Below, piece after piece: positions 38,202 through 47,879 of a stretch of DNA of 64,000 bases. Location: the NCBI GenBank assembly GCA_027659245.1, contig JAQDPW010000001.1, positions 62,001 through 126,000 of the forward strand, given 5' to 3'. The position numbers and the translations under genes are program-made. The notes beneath the pieces are model-generated. The model made no database searches. It was given only the letters and a program-made list of their open reading frames with translations, and was not told the origin of the DNA. Numbering within the stretch: the stretch's first letter is position 1; each line of letters begins with the position of its first letter. This DNA comes from Streptococcaceae bacterium AM104-57 (GTDB lineage: Bacteria; Bacillota; Bacilli; Lactobacillales; Streptococcaceae).

Positions 38202-39146
38202 TTAGAACCATTTTTTATGGATGAGGTAAAGAGTGAGAGAGACACTCATGGCAAAGGCGATAAAGACGATGAGCCAGAAAGCATGCGGCTCTCCGTTTAA
38301 AGGAATTTCATTATCTTTAAAGTTCATTCCGTAGGCTGAGAAAATCATGGTCGGCACAGACATAACGATAGTTACGAGGGCCAAGGTTTTCATGATATTG
38401 TTCTGGTTGTTTGAAATGATAGAAGCAAAGGTCTCTGTCATAGAGTGAAGGACGTTTCCATAGATGTCCGCCATCTCGATGGCCTGTTGCGTCTCAATCA
38501 AGGTATCTTCCAGTAAGTCTTCGTCTTCGAGATATTTCTTGATATTGCTAGTTGCGCTGGTCAATTTTTTAATCACGCGCTCATTTGTCTTCAGAGAAGC
38601 TTTGAAGTAGACGATGGTCTTTTCCAACTCCATGAGTTCAATCAATTCTTCGTTTCGAGTAGATTTGTGAAGTTGACTTTCAATCTGCTCACTCTTACGT
38701 TCGATTGAACGAAGGGCAGTTAGGTAAATCTCCGCATTACGGTAGAGAATCTGGAAGATGAAGCGCGAACGCATGAAGGTATAGAAATTTCGAAGCCTAC
38801 GATTGATAAAGACATCAAGAAGTGGTAGAGGCTCCAAGCAAGTGGTAATAATAGCCTCTTCTGTGATGATAATCCCCAAGGGAATAGTCACATAGTAGGT
38901 CTGATTATTTCTTTCCTCTGTGATTGGGACGTCTACGATAATCAAGGTGTACTCATCTTCAATAGTAATACGAGACATTTCTTCGGCATCGAGTGGTGCA
39001 CGGAGATCGGCGATATCAATATCAAAGGCTGAGGCGATTTCCATCGATTCGCTTTGAGTAGGATTGACGAGATTGATCCAAGTGCCTGGCTGGAGCGTAT
39101 CGATCTCTTTAAATTCAGTTGTTGTTGAGAGAAAGACTTGTTTCAT
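38202..39146 (-). CDS. corA: CorA family magnesium transport protein
   Basis: 314 residues with a large cytoplasmic N-terminal domain and two C-terminal transmembrane helices. The selectivity motif GMN is present in AYGMNFKDNE, preceded by MSVPTMIFS. It mediates Mg2+ (or other divalent cation) uptake. The promoter TATAAT lies on the minus strand at 39202-39207, divergent from uvrA. A second Mg2+-linked unit (the M-box and mgtA) is 4 kb away. Confidence 0.92.
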   Translation of the reverse strand: MKQVFLSTTTEFKEIDTLQPGTWINLVNPTQSESMEIASAFDIDIADLRAPLDAEEMSRITIEDEYTLIIVDVPITEERNNQTYYVTIPLGIIITEEAIITTCLEPLPLLDVFINRRLRNFYTFMRSRFIFQILYRNAEIYLTALRSIERKSEQIESQLHKSTRNEELIELMELEKTIVYFKASLKTNERVIKKLTSATSNIKKYLEDEDLLEDTLIETQQAIEMADIYGNVLHSMTETFASIISNNQNNIMKTLALVTIVMSVPTMIFSAYGMNFKDNEIPLNGEPHAFWLIVFIAFAMSVSLTLYLIHKKWF

Positions 39147-39248
39147 ATCTCCTATCCTTTCCTAATCTAATCCGTGTTTCAGTGATTTTTGACACCGTAC
39201 TATTATACTACAAATTCGACTTTTTTGGTAATAGAATTTCACTTTTTT

Positions 39249-39257
39249 TGGTATAAT
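39249..39257 (+). promoter_or_regulatory. Promoter for uvrA
   Basis: TGGTATAAT (hexamer 39252-39257) is an extended -10. It overlaps an in-frame upstream ATG at 39256, which rules that codon out as the uvrA start. Confidence 0.7.
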
Positions 39258-39288
39258 GGAAAGCAACAATGGACTAGAAAGAAGTAAC

Positions 39289-42120
39289 ATGCAAGATAAG
39301 ATTGTCATCCATGGGGCACGCGCCCATAATTTAAAAAATATTGATGTGGAAATTCCACGTGACAAGCTAGTTGTGGTGACGGGGCTGTCGGGTTCGGGCA
39401 AGTCCAGTCTTGCCTTTGATACCCTATATGCAGAAGGACAACGCCGCTACGTAGAGAGTCTATCAGCCTACGCTCGTCAATTTTTGGGGAACATGGAGAA
39501 GCCTGATGTAGATGCCATTGATGGTCTGAGCCCAGCTATTTCCATTGACCAGAAAACGACTAGTAAAAACCCACGTTCGACTGTCGGTACCACGACTGAA
39601 ATCAACGACTACCTACGTCTCCTCTATGCACGTGTAGGAACACCCTACTGTATCAATGGACATGGTGCTATCAAGGCTTCGTCTGTAGAGCAGATTGTCG
39701 ACAAGGTCTTGAAATTGCCAGAGCGCCAGCGTCTGCAGATTTTAGCTCCTGTTATTCGTAAGAAAAAAGGGCAGCATAAGACGCTGATTGAAAAAATTCA
39801 AAAGGATGGCTATGTTCGTGTCCGTGTCGATGGGGTTGTCTATGATGTGACCGAAGTTCCTGAACTTGAAAAGAATAAACAACACACCATCGATGTGGTG
39901 GTAGACCGTATTATCATCAAGGAAGGTATCCGTAGTCGTCTCTTTGATTCCATCGAAGCAGCCCTCCGTATCGCAGAAGGTTATGTGGTTATCGATACTA
40001 TGGATGATTCGGAGTTGCTCTTCTCAGAACACTATGCCTGCCCAGTCTGCGGCTTTACAGTTCCAGAACTAGAACCTCGTCTCTTCTCCTTCAATGCACC
40101 GTTTGGTTCCTGTAGCGAGTGTGATGGTTTGGGGATCAAGCTAGAGGTTGATAGGGACTTAGTCGTGCCAGATGCTAGCAAGACTCTTCGTGAGGGAGCC
40201 TTAGCACCTTGGAACCCCATCTCTTCTAACTATTATCCAAATATGCTGGAACAAGCTATGACAGCCTTCGGAGTGGACATGGATACTCCTTTTGAGGACT
40301 TGTCAGAGGCGGATAAACATCTTATCTTCTATGGTTCAGATGGGAAAGAATTCCATTTTCACTACGAAAATGAATTCGGCGGAGTTCGTGATATCGATAT
40401 TCCTTTTGAAGGAGTTGTTAATAATATAAAGCGCCGTTACCATGAGACTAACAGTGACTACACCCGCACCCAGATGCGCCTCTACATGAATGAGCTGACT
40501 TGCGGAACCTGTCACGGTTATCGTCTCAATGACCAGGCCTTGTCTGTCCGTGTGGGTGGCGAGCAAGGGCCACATATCGGAGAAATTTCAGACCTGTCTA
40601 TCGCAGACCACTTGGACTTGGTGAGCCAGCTGACCTTGTCTGAAAATGAAGCCATCATTGCTCGTCCGATTCTTAAGGAAATCAAGGACCGCTTGACCTT
40701 CCTCAATAATGTCGGACTTAACTATCTGACACTTTCTCGTTCAGCAGGGACCCTATCAGGAGGGGAAAGTCAGCGTATTCGCTTAGCGACCCAGATTGGT
40801 TCCAATCTCTCAGGAGTCCTCTATATCTTAGATGAGCCGTCAATCGGTCTTCACCAGAGGGACAATGACCGTCTGATTGCCAGTCTGAAAAAGATGCGGG
40901 ATTTGGGTAATACTCTTATCGTGGTGGAACACGATGAAGATACCATGCGAGAGGCTGATTATCTGATCGACGTCGGTCCTGGTGCAGGGGTCTTTGGTGG
41001 AGAGATTGTTGCCGCAGGAACGCCCAAGCAAGTGGCTCGCAACAGCAAGTCTATCACAGGTCAGTACTTGTCAGGCAAGCGTGTCATTCCAGTGCCAGGA
41101 GAGCGTCGTGTCGGTAATGGTCGTTTTATCGAAGTGACAGGTGCGCGTGAAAACAACCTACAAAATATCACTGCTCGCTTCCCTCTCGGAAAATTCATTG
41201 CAGTGACAGGAGTCTCTGGTTCAGGGAAGTCGACCCTCATTAACAGTATTCTCAAAAAAGCCATTGCTCAAAAGCTTAATCGCAATTCAGACAAGCCTGG
41301 GAAGTTTAAGACTATTACAGGAATCGAGCATATAGACCGTCTGATAGACATTGACCAAAGTCCAATAGGACGAACACCGAGGTCTAATCCCGCTACTTAT
41401 ACAGGTGTTTTCGATGACATCCGAGACCTCTTTGCTCAGACAAATGAAGCCAAGATTCGAGGTTACAAAAAGGGTCGCTTCAGTTTCAATGTCAAGGGTG
41501 GTCGCTGTGAGGCCTGCTCGGGTGATGGGATTATCAAGATTGAGATGCACTTCTTGCCAGACGTATACGTGGCTTGTGAAGTCTGCCATGGGACCCGCTA
41601 CAACAGTGAAACCCTAGAAGTTCATTATAAAGAAAAAAATATCTCGCAAGTCTTGGATATGACCGTCAACGATGCGGTGGAATTTTTCAAACACATTCCG
41701 AAAATTCAACGCAAACTCCAGACCATCAAGGATGTAGGACTAGGCTATGTAACGCTAGGGCAACCAGCTACCACCCTTTCTGGGGGAGAAGCGCAGCGTA
41801 TGAAGCTGGCTAGTGAACTCCACAAACGATCGACAGGAAAATCTTTCTACATTCTGGATGAGCCGACGACAGGACTCCATACAGAGGATATCGCTCGCTT
41901 GCTTAAAGTCTTGGCTCGCTTTGTTGACGATGGCAATACAGTCCTCGTCATTGAGCACAATCTGGATGTCATCAAAACAGCAGATCATATTATCGACTTA
42001 GGGCCAGAAGGTGGTGTCGGTGGCGGAACCATTATCGCAACAGGAACACCAGAAGAAGTAGCTGCTAATGAAGCTAGCTATACAGGACAGTATTTGAAAG
42101 GAAAGTTACATCATGAATAA
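39289..42120 (+). CDS. uvrA: UvrABC excision nuclease subunit A
   Basis: 943 residues from the ATG at 39289 ([17 protein letters not shown]); the earlier ATG at 39256 lies inside the promoter. It is a tandem ABC ATPase with GLSGSGKSS and GVSGSGKST Walker A motifs, two LSGGE signatures, and zinc-finger Cys pairs (CPVCGF, then CSECDG; and CEACSGDG, then CEVCHG). UvrA finds DNA lesions and loads UvrB. The stop codon overlaps the next gene by 8 bp. Confidence 0.96.
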   Translation: MQDKIVIHGARAHNLKNIDVEIPRDKLVVVTGLSGSGKSSLAFDTLYAEGQRRYVESLSAYARQFLGNMEKPDVDAIDGLSPAISIDQKTTSKNPRSTVGTTTEINDYLRLLYARVGTPYCINGHGAIKASSVEQIVDKVLKLPERQRLQILAPVIRKKKGQHKTLIEKIQKDGYVRVRVDGVVYDVTEVPELEKNKQHTIDVVVDRIIIKEGIRSRLFDSIEAALRIAEGYVVIDTMDDSELLFSEHYACPVCGFTVPELEPRLFSFNAPFGSCSECDGLGIKLEVDRDLVVPDASKTLREGALAPWNPISSNYYPNMLEQAMTAFGVDMDTPFEDLSEADKHLIFYGSDGKEFHFHYENEFGGVRDIDIPFEGVVNNIKRRYHETNSDYTRTQMRLYMNELTCGTCHGYRLNDQALSVRVGGEQGPHIGEISDLSIADHLDLVSQLTLSENEAIIARPILKEIKDRLTFLNNVGLNYLTLSRSAGTLSGGESQRIRLATQIGSNLSGVLYILDEPSIGLHQRDNDRLIASLKKMRDLGNTLIVVEHDEDTMREADYLIDVGPGAGVFGGEIVAAGTPKQVARNSKSITGQYLSGKRVIPVPGERRVGNGRFIEVTGARENNLQNITARFPLGKFIAVTGVSGSGKSTLINSILKKAIAQKLNRNSDKPGKFKTITGIEHIDRLIDIDQSPIGRTPRSNPATYTGVFDDIRDLFAQTNEAKIRGYKKGRFSFNVKGGRCEACSGDGIIKIEMHFLPDVYVACEVCHGTRYNSETLEVHYKEKNISQVLDMTVNDAVEFFKHIPKIQRKLQTIKDVGLGYVTLGQPATTLSGGEAQRMKLASELHKRSTGKSFYILDEPTTGLHTEDIARLLKVLARFVDDGNTVLVIEHNLDVIKTADHIIDLGPEGGVGGGTIIATGTPEEVAANEASYTGQYLKGKLHHE

Positions 42121-43174
42121 ACGTGTGCAAGCATTTTTAGATAAAATGCAAGAAAAAGAACTAGATGGAATCATTATCAATAACCTTAAAAACGTCTATT
42201 ATTTGACAGGTTTTTGGGGCTCAAATGGAACAGTCTTTATCAGCCGTGATCGTCAGGTCTTGGTGACAGACTCTCGCTATATCATTGCAGCTAAGCAAGA
42301 AACCAGTGGCTTTGAGATTGTGGCTGACCGTGATGAATTGGCTGTCATTGCAGGCATTGTTAAGGATATGGGCTTGTCTCGAATCGGTTTTGAGGACGAG
42401 ATTTCGGTCTCTTATTATCACCGTATGCAGGCAGCTTTTGCGGGTTTGGACTTGCTTCCACAAACTCAGTTTGTTGAAGGTCTTCGAATGATTAAAGATG
42501 AGGCGGAGATTGCAGCGATTCGCAAGGCTTGTTCTATCTCAGACCAAGCTTTCCGCGACGCGCTTGACTTTATTAAGCCAGGAAAGACTGAGATTGAGAT
42601 TGCCAACTTCCTTGACTTCCGCATGCGTGAGTTGGGAGCATCTGGCTTGTCTTTTGATACCATTCTAGCGAGCGGTATTAACTCTTCTAAACCCCATGCT
42701 CACCCAATGCACAAGCCAGTAGAACTAGGCGAAGCTATTACCATGGACTTTGGATGCCTTTACGAGCATTATGTGAGTGATATGACTCGTACCATCTACC
42801 TCGGTCATGTCAGCGAGGAGCAGGCAGAGATTTACAATACAGTTCTAAAAGCCAACCAAGCATTGATTGACCAAGCTAAGGCTGGTTTAGGTTTCCGAGA
42901 CTTTGATAAGATTCCTCGTGACATTATTGTGGAAGCAGGTTATGGACAATACTTTACACACGGTATTGGACACGGTATCGGGCTTGATATCCACGAAGAA
43001 CCTTACTTCAGTCAAACTTCCAAAGAAGTTATCAAAACTGGTATGGTCTTGACTGATGAACCGGGTATTTATATTGAAGGTAAATACGGGGTTCGTATTG
43101 AAGATGACATCCTGATTACAGATACCGGTTGTGAGTTATTAACCCTTGCTCCAAAAGAATTAATCGTAATCTAA
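42113..43174 (+). CDS. M24 family Xaa-Pro peptidase
   Basis: 353 residues with a creatinase-like N-terminal domain and a pita-bread metallopeptidase domain. Metal ligands are visible in [17 protein letters not shown], in [13 protein letters not shown] and in [18 protein letters not shown]. It removes or releases N-terminal residues before proline (aminopeptidase P or prolidase type; the two cannot be separated by eye). It overlaps uvrA and is co-transcribed with it. Confidence 0.9.
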   Translation: MNKRVQAFLDKMQEKELDGIIINNLKNVYYLTGFWGSNGTVFISRDRQVLVTDSRYIIAAKQETSGFEIVADRDELAVIAGIVKDMGLSRIGFEDEISVSYYHRMQAAFAGLDLLPQTQFVEGLRMIKDEAEIAAIRKACSISDQAFRDALDFIKPGKTEIEIANFLDFRMRELGASGLSFDTILASGINSSKPHAHPMHKPVELGEAITMDFGCLYEHYVSDMTRTIYLGHVSEEQAEIYNTVLKANQALIDQAKAGLGFRDFDKIPRDIIVEAGYGQYFTHGIGHGIGLDIHEEPYFSQTSKEVIKTGMVLTDEPGIYIEGKYGVRIEDDILITDTGCELLTLAPKELIVI

Positions 43175-43192
43175 GAAAAATGAGATAAATCG

Positions 43193-43221
43193 TTGACTTT
43201 TACTAGTTAAAGGTTTATACT
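43193..43221 (+). promoter_or_regulatory. Promoter for the M-box leader and mgtA
   Basis: TTGACT (43193-43198) and TATACT (43216-43221) are exactly 17 bp apart. Transcription should start near 43228, just before the riboswitch-like sequence. Confidence 0.8.
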
Positions 43222-43227
43222 GAAAGG

Positions 43228-43375
43228 CGAAAACGGTAGGTGAGGCTACCATAGGGATACGGATGACTACCGCAAAGCAGTGGAGACACTACTCGTTGGT
43301 CAACAGTCCTGGTCGCGAAGGTCAAGACTAAGCTCATTACATCGCCCTATGGAGTTAAAGCTTGAACGAAAACAG
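43228..43375 (+). ncRNA. M-box (ykoK-type) magnesium riboswitch candidate
   Basis: The leader contains, in the right order, the elements I know from M-box RNAs: TAGGTGAGGCTACCATAGGG near the 5' end, a middle ACTACCGC stem-loop region, GGTCAACAG, and a 3' GCCCTATGGAGTTAAAGCTT. ATAGGG and CCCTAT pair to close the core. M-box RNAs sense Mg2+ and turn down Mg2+ transport genes. It lies between a strong promoter and a P-type cation ATPase gene. Pneumococcal mgtA is reported with a yybP-ykoY Mn2+ riboswitch, but its GGGGAGTAG hallmark is not present here. Confidence 0.82.
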
Positions 43376-43389
43376 ATAATCAGTTTTTT

Positions 43390-43428
43390 AGTCCTGCCAT
43401 TTTATGGCAGGACTTTCTGCTGTTTTAA
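43390..43428 (+). terminator. Riboswitch expression-platform terminator
   Basis: AGTCCTGCCAT (43390-43400) and ATGGCAGGACT (43404-43414) form a perfect 11-bp stem with a 3-nt loop, followed by TTCTGCTGTTTT. The 7-mer AGTCCTG also occurs in the aptamer at 43305-43311, so the terminator 3' arm has an alternative partner upstream. Confidence 0.8.
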
Positions 43429-43449
43429 AACAAAGAAAGGAGACAAACG

Positions 43450-43521
43450 ATGCAAATTGACGATCATCCAGAACCGCACATACACAGCCAATCGCTGATT
43501 TGTGTCGTTCTGTCCCTATAA
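43450..43521 (+). CDS. Leader ORF (23 codons) between the M-box and mgtA
   Basis: This ORF has an ideal ribosome site, AAAGGAG at 43436-43442, 7 nt before its ATG. The 23-residue product begins MQIDDHPEPHIHSQS and ends in a hydrophobic stretch. The acidic, proline- and histidine-rich start recalls MgtL, the enterobacterial mgtA leader peptide, whose acidic/proline-rich N-terminus destabilises ribosomes at low Mg2+. No sequence homology is claimed. It sits after the riboswitch terminator and 158 bp before mgtA. A regulatory leader peptide is more likely than a functional protein. Confidence 0.6.
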   Translation: MQIDDHPEPHIHSQSLICVVLSL

Positions 43522-43542
43522 AGTGATTGGTCTCTGTGTATG

Positions 43543-43647
43543 ATACTCTTCGAAAATCAAATTCAAACCACGTCAACGTCGCCTTGCCGTACTCAAGTAC
43601 AGCCTGTGGCTAGTTTCCTAGTTTGCTCTTTGATTTTCATTGAGTAT
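43543..43647 (+). repeat. BOX element (boxA-boxC form) in the mgtA leader
   Basis: A 105-bp copy, almost identical to that at 6884-6988, running from ATACTCTTCGAAAATC to GATTTTCATTGAGTAT. It lies wholly within the transcribed leader, between the 23-codon ORF and mgtA, ending 32 bp before the mgtA ATG. Its long stem will be part of the mRNA. Confidence 0.92.
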
Positions 43648-43679
43648 GAAATCACCATTCATACAGATAGGAGAAACCA

Positions 43680-46340
43680 ATGAAAACTACAAAAGAAAGA
43701 CTAGCAGCAGCTATTCAAACTCCATTTAAAGATAGTCTAGCTTTTTACCATACAAGTCTAAAAGGCTTAGACCAAGAACAAGTCGAAGAAAACCGTGACC
43801 TATATGGTGAAAACACCATCACAAAAGGTCAAGAGGATTCTATCTTTAAAAAGATTTATGAGTCCATTATCAATCCTTTCACAATCATTTTGCTTGTGAT
43901 TGCCTTTATTTCTCTCGTTACAAACGTCTGGCTTGCAAAACCTGGCCAAGAGGACCCTACGACCTCTATTATTATCGTTGTCTTGGTTTTGATTTCAGGA
44001 GGCATCCGTTTTGTCCAAGAGTTGCGGAGCGACAAGGCGACCACCAATCTTTCAAAAATGATTGTCAACACTGCAACTGTTATTCGCGATGGTCTTGAAC
44101 AAGAGTTGCCAATCGATGAGTTGGTTGTGGGAGATCTCGTGAAATTGAGTGCGGGAGACATGATTCCAGCAGATGTTATCTTATTTGAATCCCGCGACTT
44201 TTTCGTTCAACAGTCAGGTTTGACTGGAGAAAGTGATGCAGTTGAAAAGCTTGCTTTAAATAAAGCGACTAGTCAAAATGTAGATAGCCTCTTAGAAGCA
44301 GAATCTTTGGCATTCATGGGGACAAATGTTATCTCAGGAAGTGCTACAGCTATGGTCCTAGCAGTTGGGGATGCCACCATGATGGGAGCTATTGAGCAAA
44401 CTCTTAATACTTACGATGAGCCAACTTCTTTTGAACGTGAAATGAACAGCATTTCCTGGCTCTTGATCCGCTTGATGCTTGTCATGGTTCCGATCGTGTT
44501 TTTCGCAAATGGGTTGACTGATGGAGACTGGCTAGAGGCTGGAGTCTTTGCCTTGAGCGTCGGTGTCGGACTTACACCAGAAATGCTTCCAATGATTATC
44601 ACAGCCAGCTTGGCCAAAGGTTCCATTATTATGGCCAAGGAAAAGGTGGTCATCAAAAAACTCAATGCTATCCAGGACTTAGGAGCAATCGATATCCTAT
44701 GTACGGATAAAACTGGAACTCTAACGCAAGATGAGATTGTCTTAGAATATCCCTTGGATATCCATGGTGATTTGGATATGGCGGTCTTAAGAAGAGCTTA
44801 TCTAAATTCACATTTCCAAACAGGTTTGAAAAACTTGATGGACCGTGCCATTATCAGTAGAACTGAAAAAGAAGCCAAAGAACACGCTATCCTACAAAAT
44901 CTAGATACCAGTTTCCAAAAAATCGACGAACTTCCTTTTGACTTTGAGCGTAGACGCATGAGTGTTATCGTCAAAGATGATAGCAATGTTGTTAGTATGG
45001 TGACTAAAGGCGCCTTGGAAGAAATGTTGAACATTTCGACACATGTGGAATATCGTGGAGAAATAATCCCTATTACGGAAGGTATTCGCCAAGAAGTATT
45101 GGCAGAAGTTGGTCAATTAAACCGTCAAGGTTTACGTGTATTAGGTGTTGGTTACAAGTCAGGTCTCCGTGAAGATTATGCCTATGCTGTGGATGATGAA
45201 AGTGATATGATCCTTACGGGTTACCTTGCCTTTTTGGATCCACCAAAACCATCTGCAGCACCCGCTATCCAAGCCCTACTTGAACATGGCGTCAGAACAA
45301 AAATTTTAACTGGAGATAACGAAAAAGTAACCCAAGCCATCTGTGAAAAGGTTGGTTTGGATGTTGAGCAGATGCTTTTGGGAGCTGATATCGACCAAAT
45401 GACAGACCAAGAATTGGCAGAAGCGGTTGAAAGTGTAACAGTCTTTGCCAAATTGTCTCCTGACCAAAAAGCGCGTATCATTCTACAGTTGAAGAAAAAT
45501 GGTCATGCCGTTGGTTATATGGGTGACGGTATTAATGACGCTCCATCTATGAAGGTGGCAGATGTTGGAATTTCCGTTGATACAGCAGTAGATATCGCAA
45601 AGGAAACAGCGGATGTTATTTTGCTAGACAAGGATCTTATGGTTCTTGAAACTGGTATCGTTGAAGGTCGTAAGGTCTACGCCAACATGACCAAGTACAT
45701 CAAGATGACCGTTAGTTCGAACTTTGGGAATATCTTCTCACTATTGGTTGCAAGTATTTTCTTGCCATTTTTACCAATGGCTCCTGTTCATCTCATTGTC
45801 CTAAACCTAATCTACGATTTATCTTGTGTGGCATTGCCGTTTGATAACGTGGATCAAGACTTCCTCAAACAACCCCATACATGGGAAGCAAAATCCATTA
45901 CGCGATTTATGGTTTGGATGGGACCAATTTCATCTGTCTTTGATATTTTGACCTTTATCTTCCTCTACTTTATCATTGTTCCTTTGGTGACTGGCCATCA
46001 TTATGTTCATGGGTCAGAATCTGCCCTTCAGTTTATTATCTTGTTCCAAACAGGATGGTTCATTGAATCTATGTGGTCTCAAACCATGGTCATCCATATG
46101 CTTCGTACAGCAAAAGTTCCTTTTGTGCAAAGCAGACCAGCTTGGCTTGTGATTTTGACAACTTTGGTTGCAGCCCTTTTTGTAACGAGTCTGCCTTATG
46201 GACCGTTAGTAAATATTCTTCATTTAGCTCCATTAGGACTTCCTTATTTCCTATTCTTAACCCTCACTATTTTCTTATATATGATATGTGTCACAACAAT
46301 CAAGAATTTTTATATAAAAAAATATAAAGAATGGTTATAG
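43680..46340 (+). CDS. mgtA: P-type divalent cation ATPase, MgtA type
   Basis: An 886-residue P3B-like ATPase. Key motifs are TGES (182-185), VGLTPEMLP (296-304, cation-site helix), DKTGT (343-347), and GYMGDGINDAPS (hinge). About ten transmembrane helices are present, including the long C-terminal set. Members import Mg2+ in enterobacteria; the pneumococcal MgtA has been reported as a calcium exporter, so direction and ion are not decided by sequence alone. An M-box leader points to Mg2+-dependent control. AGGAGA precedes the ATG. It is monocistronic. Confidence 0.9.
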   Translation: MKTTKERLAAAIQTPFKDSLAFYHTSLKGLDQEQVEENRDLYGENTITKGQEDSIFKKIYESIINPFTIILLVIAFISLVTNVWLAKPGQEDPTTSIIIVVLVLISGGIRFVQELRSDKATTNLSKMIVNTATVIRDGLEQELPIDELVVGDLVKLSAGDMIPADVILFESRDFFVQQSGLTGESDAVEKLALNKATSQNVDSLLEAESLAFMGTNVISGSATAMVLAVGDATMMGAIEQTLNTYDEPTSFEREMNSISWLLIRLMLVMVPIVFFANGLTDGDWLEAGVFALSVGVGLTPEMLPMIITASLAKGSIIMAKEKVVIKKLNAIQDLGAIDILCTDKTGTLTQDEIVLEYPLDIHGDLDMAVLRRAYLNSHFQTGLKNLMDRAIISRTEKEAKEHAILQNLDTSFQKIDELPFDFERRRMSVIVKDDSNVVSMVTKGALEEMLNISTHVEYRGEIIPITEGIRQEVLAEVGQLNRQGLRVLGVGYKSGLREDYAYAVDDESDMILTGYLAFLDPPKPSAAPAIQALLEHGVRTKILTGDNEKVTQAICEKVGLDVEQMLLGADIDQMTDQELAEAVESVTVFAKLSPDQKARIILQLKKNGHAVGYMGDGINDAPSMKVADVGISVDTAVDIAKETADVILLDKDLMVLETGIVEGRKVYANMTKYIKMTVSSNFGNIFSLLVASIFLPFLPMAPVHLIVLNLIYDLSCVALPFDNVDQDFLKQPHTWEAKSITRFMVWMGPISSVFDILTFIFLYFIIVPLVTGHHYVHGSESALQFIILFQTGWFIESMWSQTMVIHMLRTAKVPFVQSRPAWLVILTTLVAALFVTSLPYGPLVNILHLAPLGLPYFLFLTLTIFLYMICVTTIKNFYIKKYKEWL

Positions 46341-46425
46341 TTCGTGTTTTGTCAAGAAAAAAGTTCAAAAATTGCCAAAAAAGTTAAAAATTTTTAAAAA
46401 TAGGTCGCAAGTCCGATGTTTTTTA

Positions 46426-46434
46426 TGGTATAAT
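46426..46434 (+). promoter_or_regulatory. Promoter for the spx gene
   Basis: TGGTATAAT (hexamer 46429-46434) lies about 40 bp before the ATG at 46476. Confidence 0.65.
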
Positions 46435-46475
46435 AGACTAAACTGATAGTAACATGTAGCGAAAGGGGTAGGTAC

Positions 46476-46874
46476 ATGATTAAAATTTATACAGTCTCAA
46501 GTTGTACTAGCTGTAAAAAAGCTAAGACCTGGCTCAATGCCCACCAGTTAAGTTATAAAGAACAAAACCTCGGTAAGGAAGGAATCACGAGAGAAGAATT
46601 ACTTGATATTTTGACAAAAACAGATAATGGAATTGCAAGTATCGTATCATCGAAGAATCGTTATGCAAAAGCTCTTGGTGTTGATATTGAAGATTTGAGT
46701 GTCAATGAAGTGCTCAAGTTAATAATGGAAACACCTCGCATCTTGAAAAGTCCGATTCTTGTAGATGAAAAACGCCTGCAAGTCGGTTATAAAGAAGACG
46801 ATATCCGTGCCTTCTTGCCACGCTCTGTCCGTAATGTGGAAAATGCAGAAGCGCGTTTACGTGCGGCTCTATAA
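46476..46874 (+). CDS. spx: Spx family transcriptional regulator (ArsC-like)
   Basis: A 132-residue thioredoxin-fold protein with the redox CxxC switch CTSC (Cys10, Cys13) in YTVSSCTSCKKAKTWL. Spx binds the RNA polymerase alpha C-terminal domain and redirects transcription under thiol and envelope stress. Streptococci carry two paralogues (SpxA1 and SpxA2); which this is cannot be decided here. It is monocistronic with its own promoter and hairpin. Confidence 0.88.
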   Translation: MIKIYTVSSCTSCKKAKTWLNAHQLSYKEQNLGKEGITREELLDILTKTDNGIASIVSSKNRYAKALGVDIEDLSVNEVLKLIMETPRILKSPILVDEKRLQVGYKEDDIRAFLPRSVRNVENAEARLRAAL

Positions 46875-46880
46875 AACATC

Positions 46881-46905
46881 AAGGCTGGGAGTGACTCCTA
46901 GCCTT
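46881..46905 (+). terminator. Terminator after spx
   Basis: AAGGCTGGGAG and CTCCTAGCCTT form a stem with one mismatch across a TGA loop; the following tract TCTCTAAT is only weakly T-rich. Confidence 0.65.
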
Positions 46906-46940
46906 CTCTAATATTTAAATTTGATAACATGTGAGGATTT

Positions 46941-47513
46941 ATGAAAAAGTTAGTCATTGGAACATTCGCAGCGCTATTTTTACTTGTTGGCTGTGGTCAG
47001 AAAAAAGAAACAGCAGCTTCAACTACTGAGAGTTCTCAGGAAGCTCTACAGTCTACCTTGCCCGTATTAGAAAATGCAACCAAGAATACGGTTGTGACCA
47101 AGACCTTGGTGTTACCAACTGATGAGAGTGGTGCTCAGCAAACTCAAATCATTACCTATAAAGGCAGTCAATTCTTGAGTTTGACTATTCAGCAAAAACG
47201 TCCCGTATCAGAAGATTTAAAAACTTATATTTCTGAACGAGGATTAGATGAAGCTAAAAAAGCTCTTAAAGAAGCTGAGGACAAGGATGAGTCTGTTCAA
47301 GCGGCTCGAAAAATTTCAGGATTTACCATTGAAACGACTCTTTTAAATGAGAAAGAAATGGAAACCAAGACTAGCTATGATTTCCAAACGATGGATATTA
47401 AAAAAGCCAGTGAAAACGAATACTTGAAGAATGTTGGACTGGAAAACCTATTGAAAAACGAACCAGAGGACTATATTGCTAATCGTGTTGCAAATGGGGC
47501 AACAGTCCAGTAA
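46941..47513 (+). CDS. DUF1307 (YehR-like) lipoprotein
   Basis: 190 residues with a signal peptide and lipobox LLVGC (Cys19), a Ser/Thr/Gln-rich linker, and a soluble domain with alternating Lys/Glu helices of the DUF1307/YehR type. It is anchored on the outer face of the membrane. The function is unknown. It sits between spx and the ireB operon with a short spacer. Confidence 0.75.
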   Translation: MKKLVIGTFAALFLLVGCGQKKETAASTTESSQEALQSTLPVLENATKNTVVTKTLVLPTDESGAQQTQIITYKGSQFLSLTIQQKRPVSEDLKTYISERGLDEAKKALKEAEDKDESVQAARKISGFTIETTLLNEKEMETKTSYDFQTMDIKKASENEYLKNVGLENLLKNEPEDYIANRVANGATVQ

Positions 47514-47570
47514 AAAGTCAGAGAAAATCAGCAGAATCAGACTGTGTGATTTGTAGAACGACCGCGAATG

Positions 47571-47579
47571 TGCTATAAT
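47571..47579 (+). promoter_or_regulatory. Promoter for ireB-ruvX-DUF1292
   Basis: TGCTATAAT (hexamer 47574-47579) is a perfect extended -10, 31 bp before the ireB ATG. Confidence 0.75.
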
Positions 47580-47609
47580 AGTACTATTCTAAGGAAAGAG
47601 GGTGTTAGA

Positions 47610-47876
47610 ATGGGATTTACTGAAGAAACCGTACGTTTTAAATTGGACGATTCCAATAAAAAAGAAATCAGTGAAACATTGACAGATGTCTATGCTTCTT
47701 TGAATGAAAAGGGCTATAACCCTATTAACCAGATCGTGGGCTATGTTCTCAGTGGAGACCCAGCTTACGTTCCTCGTTATAACAATGCACGAAATCAAAT
47801 CCGTAAGTATGAGCGAGATGAAATCGTTGAAGAACTGGTTCGCTACTACCTTAAAGGACAAGGAGTCGATCTATAA
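47610..47876 (+). CDS. ireB: IreB family (UPF0297) regulatory phosphoprotein
   Basis: An 88-residue cytoplasmic protein beginning [15 protein letters not shown]. In enterococci IreB is a substrate of the Ser/Thr kinase IreK and affects cephalosporin tolerance; the streptococcal role is inferred. The ATG at 47610 follows AAGGAAAGAGGG; the frame opens further upstream at 47568 but that part lies in the promoter. It precedes ruvX by 3 bp, the normal order in Firmicutes. Confidence 0.88.
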   Translation: MGFTEETVRFKLDDSNKKEISETLTDVYASLNEKGYNPINQIVGYVLSGDPAYVPRYNNARNQIRKYERDEIVEELVRYYLKGQGVDL

Positions 47877-47879
47877 TCT

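Noticed and set aside
39256-39288. Upstream ATG as uvrA start
   Set aside because: It lies inside the TATAAT hexamer of the promoter, so it cannot be in the transcript. The ATG at 39289 matches the family N-terminus.
43228-43375. yybP-ykoY (Mn2+) riboswitch
   Set aside because: The GGGGAGTAG and GCTGCC-type conserved loops were not found, whereas several M-box elements are present in order. A model search should confirm this.
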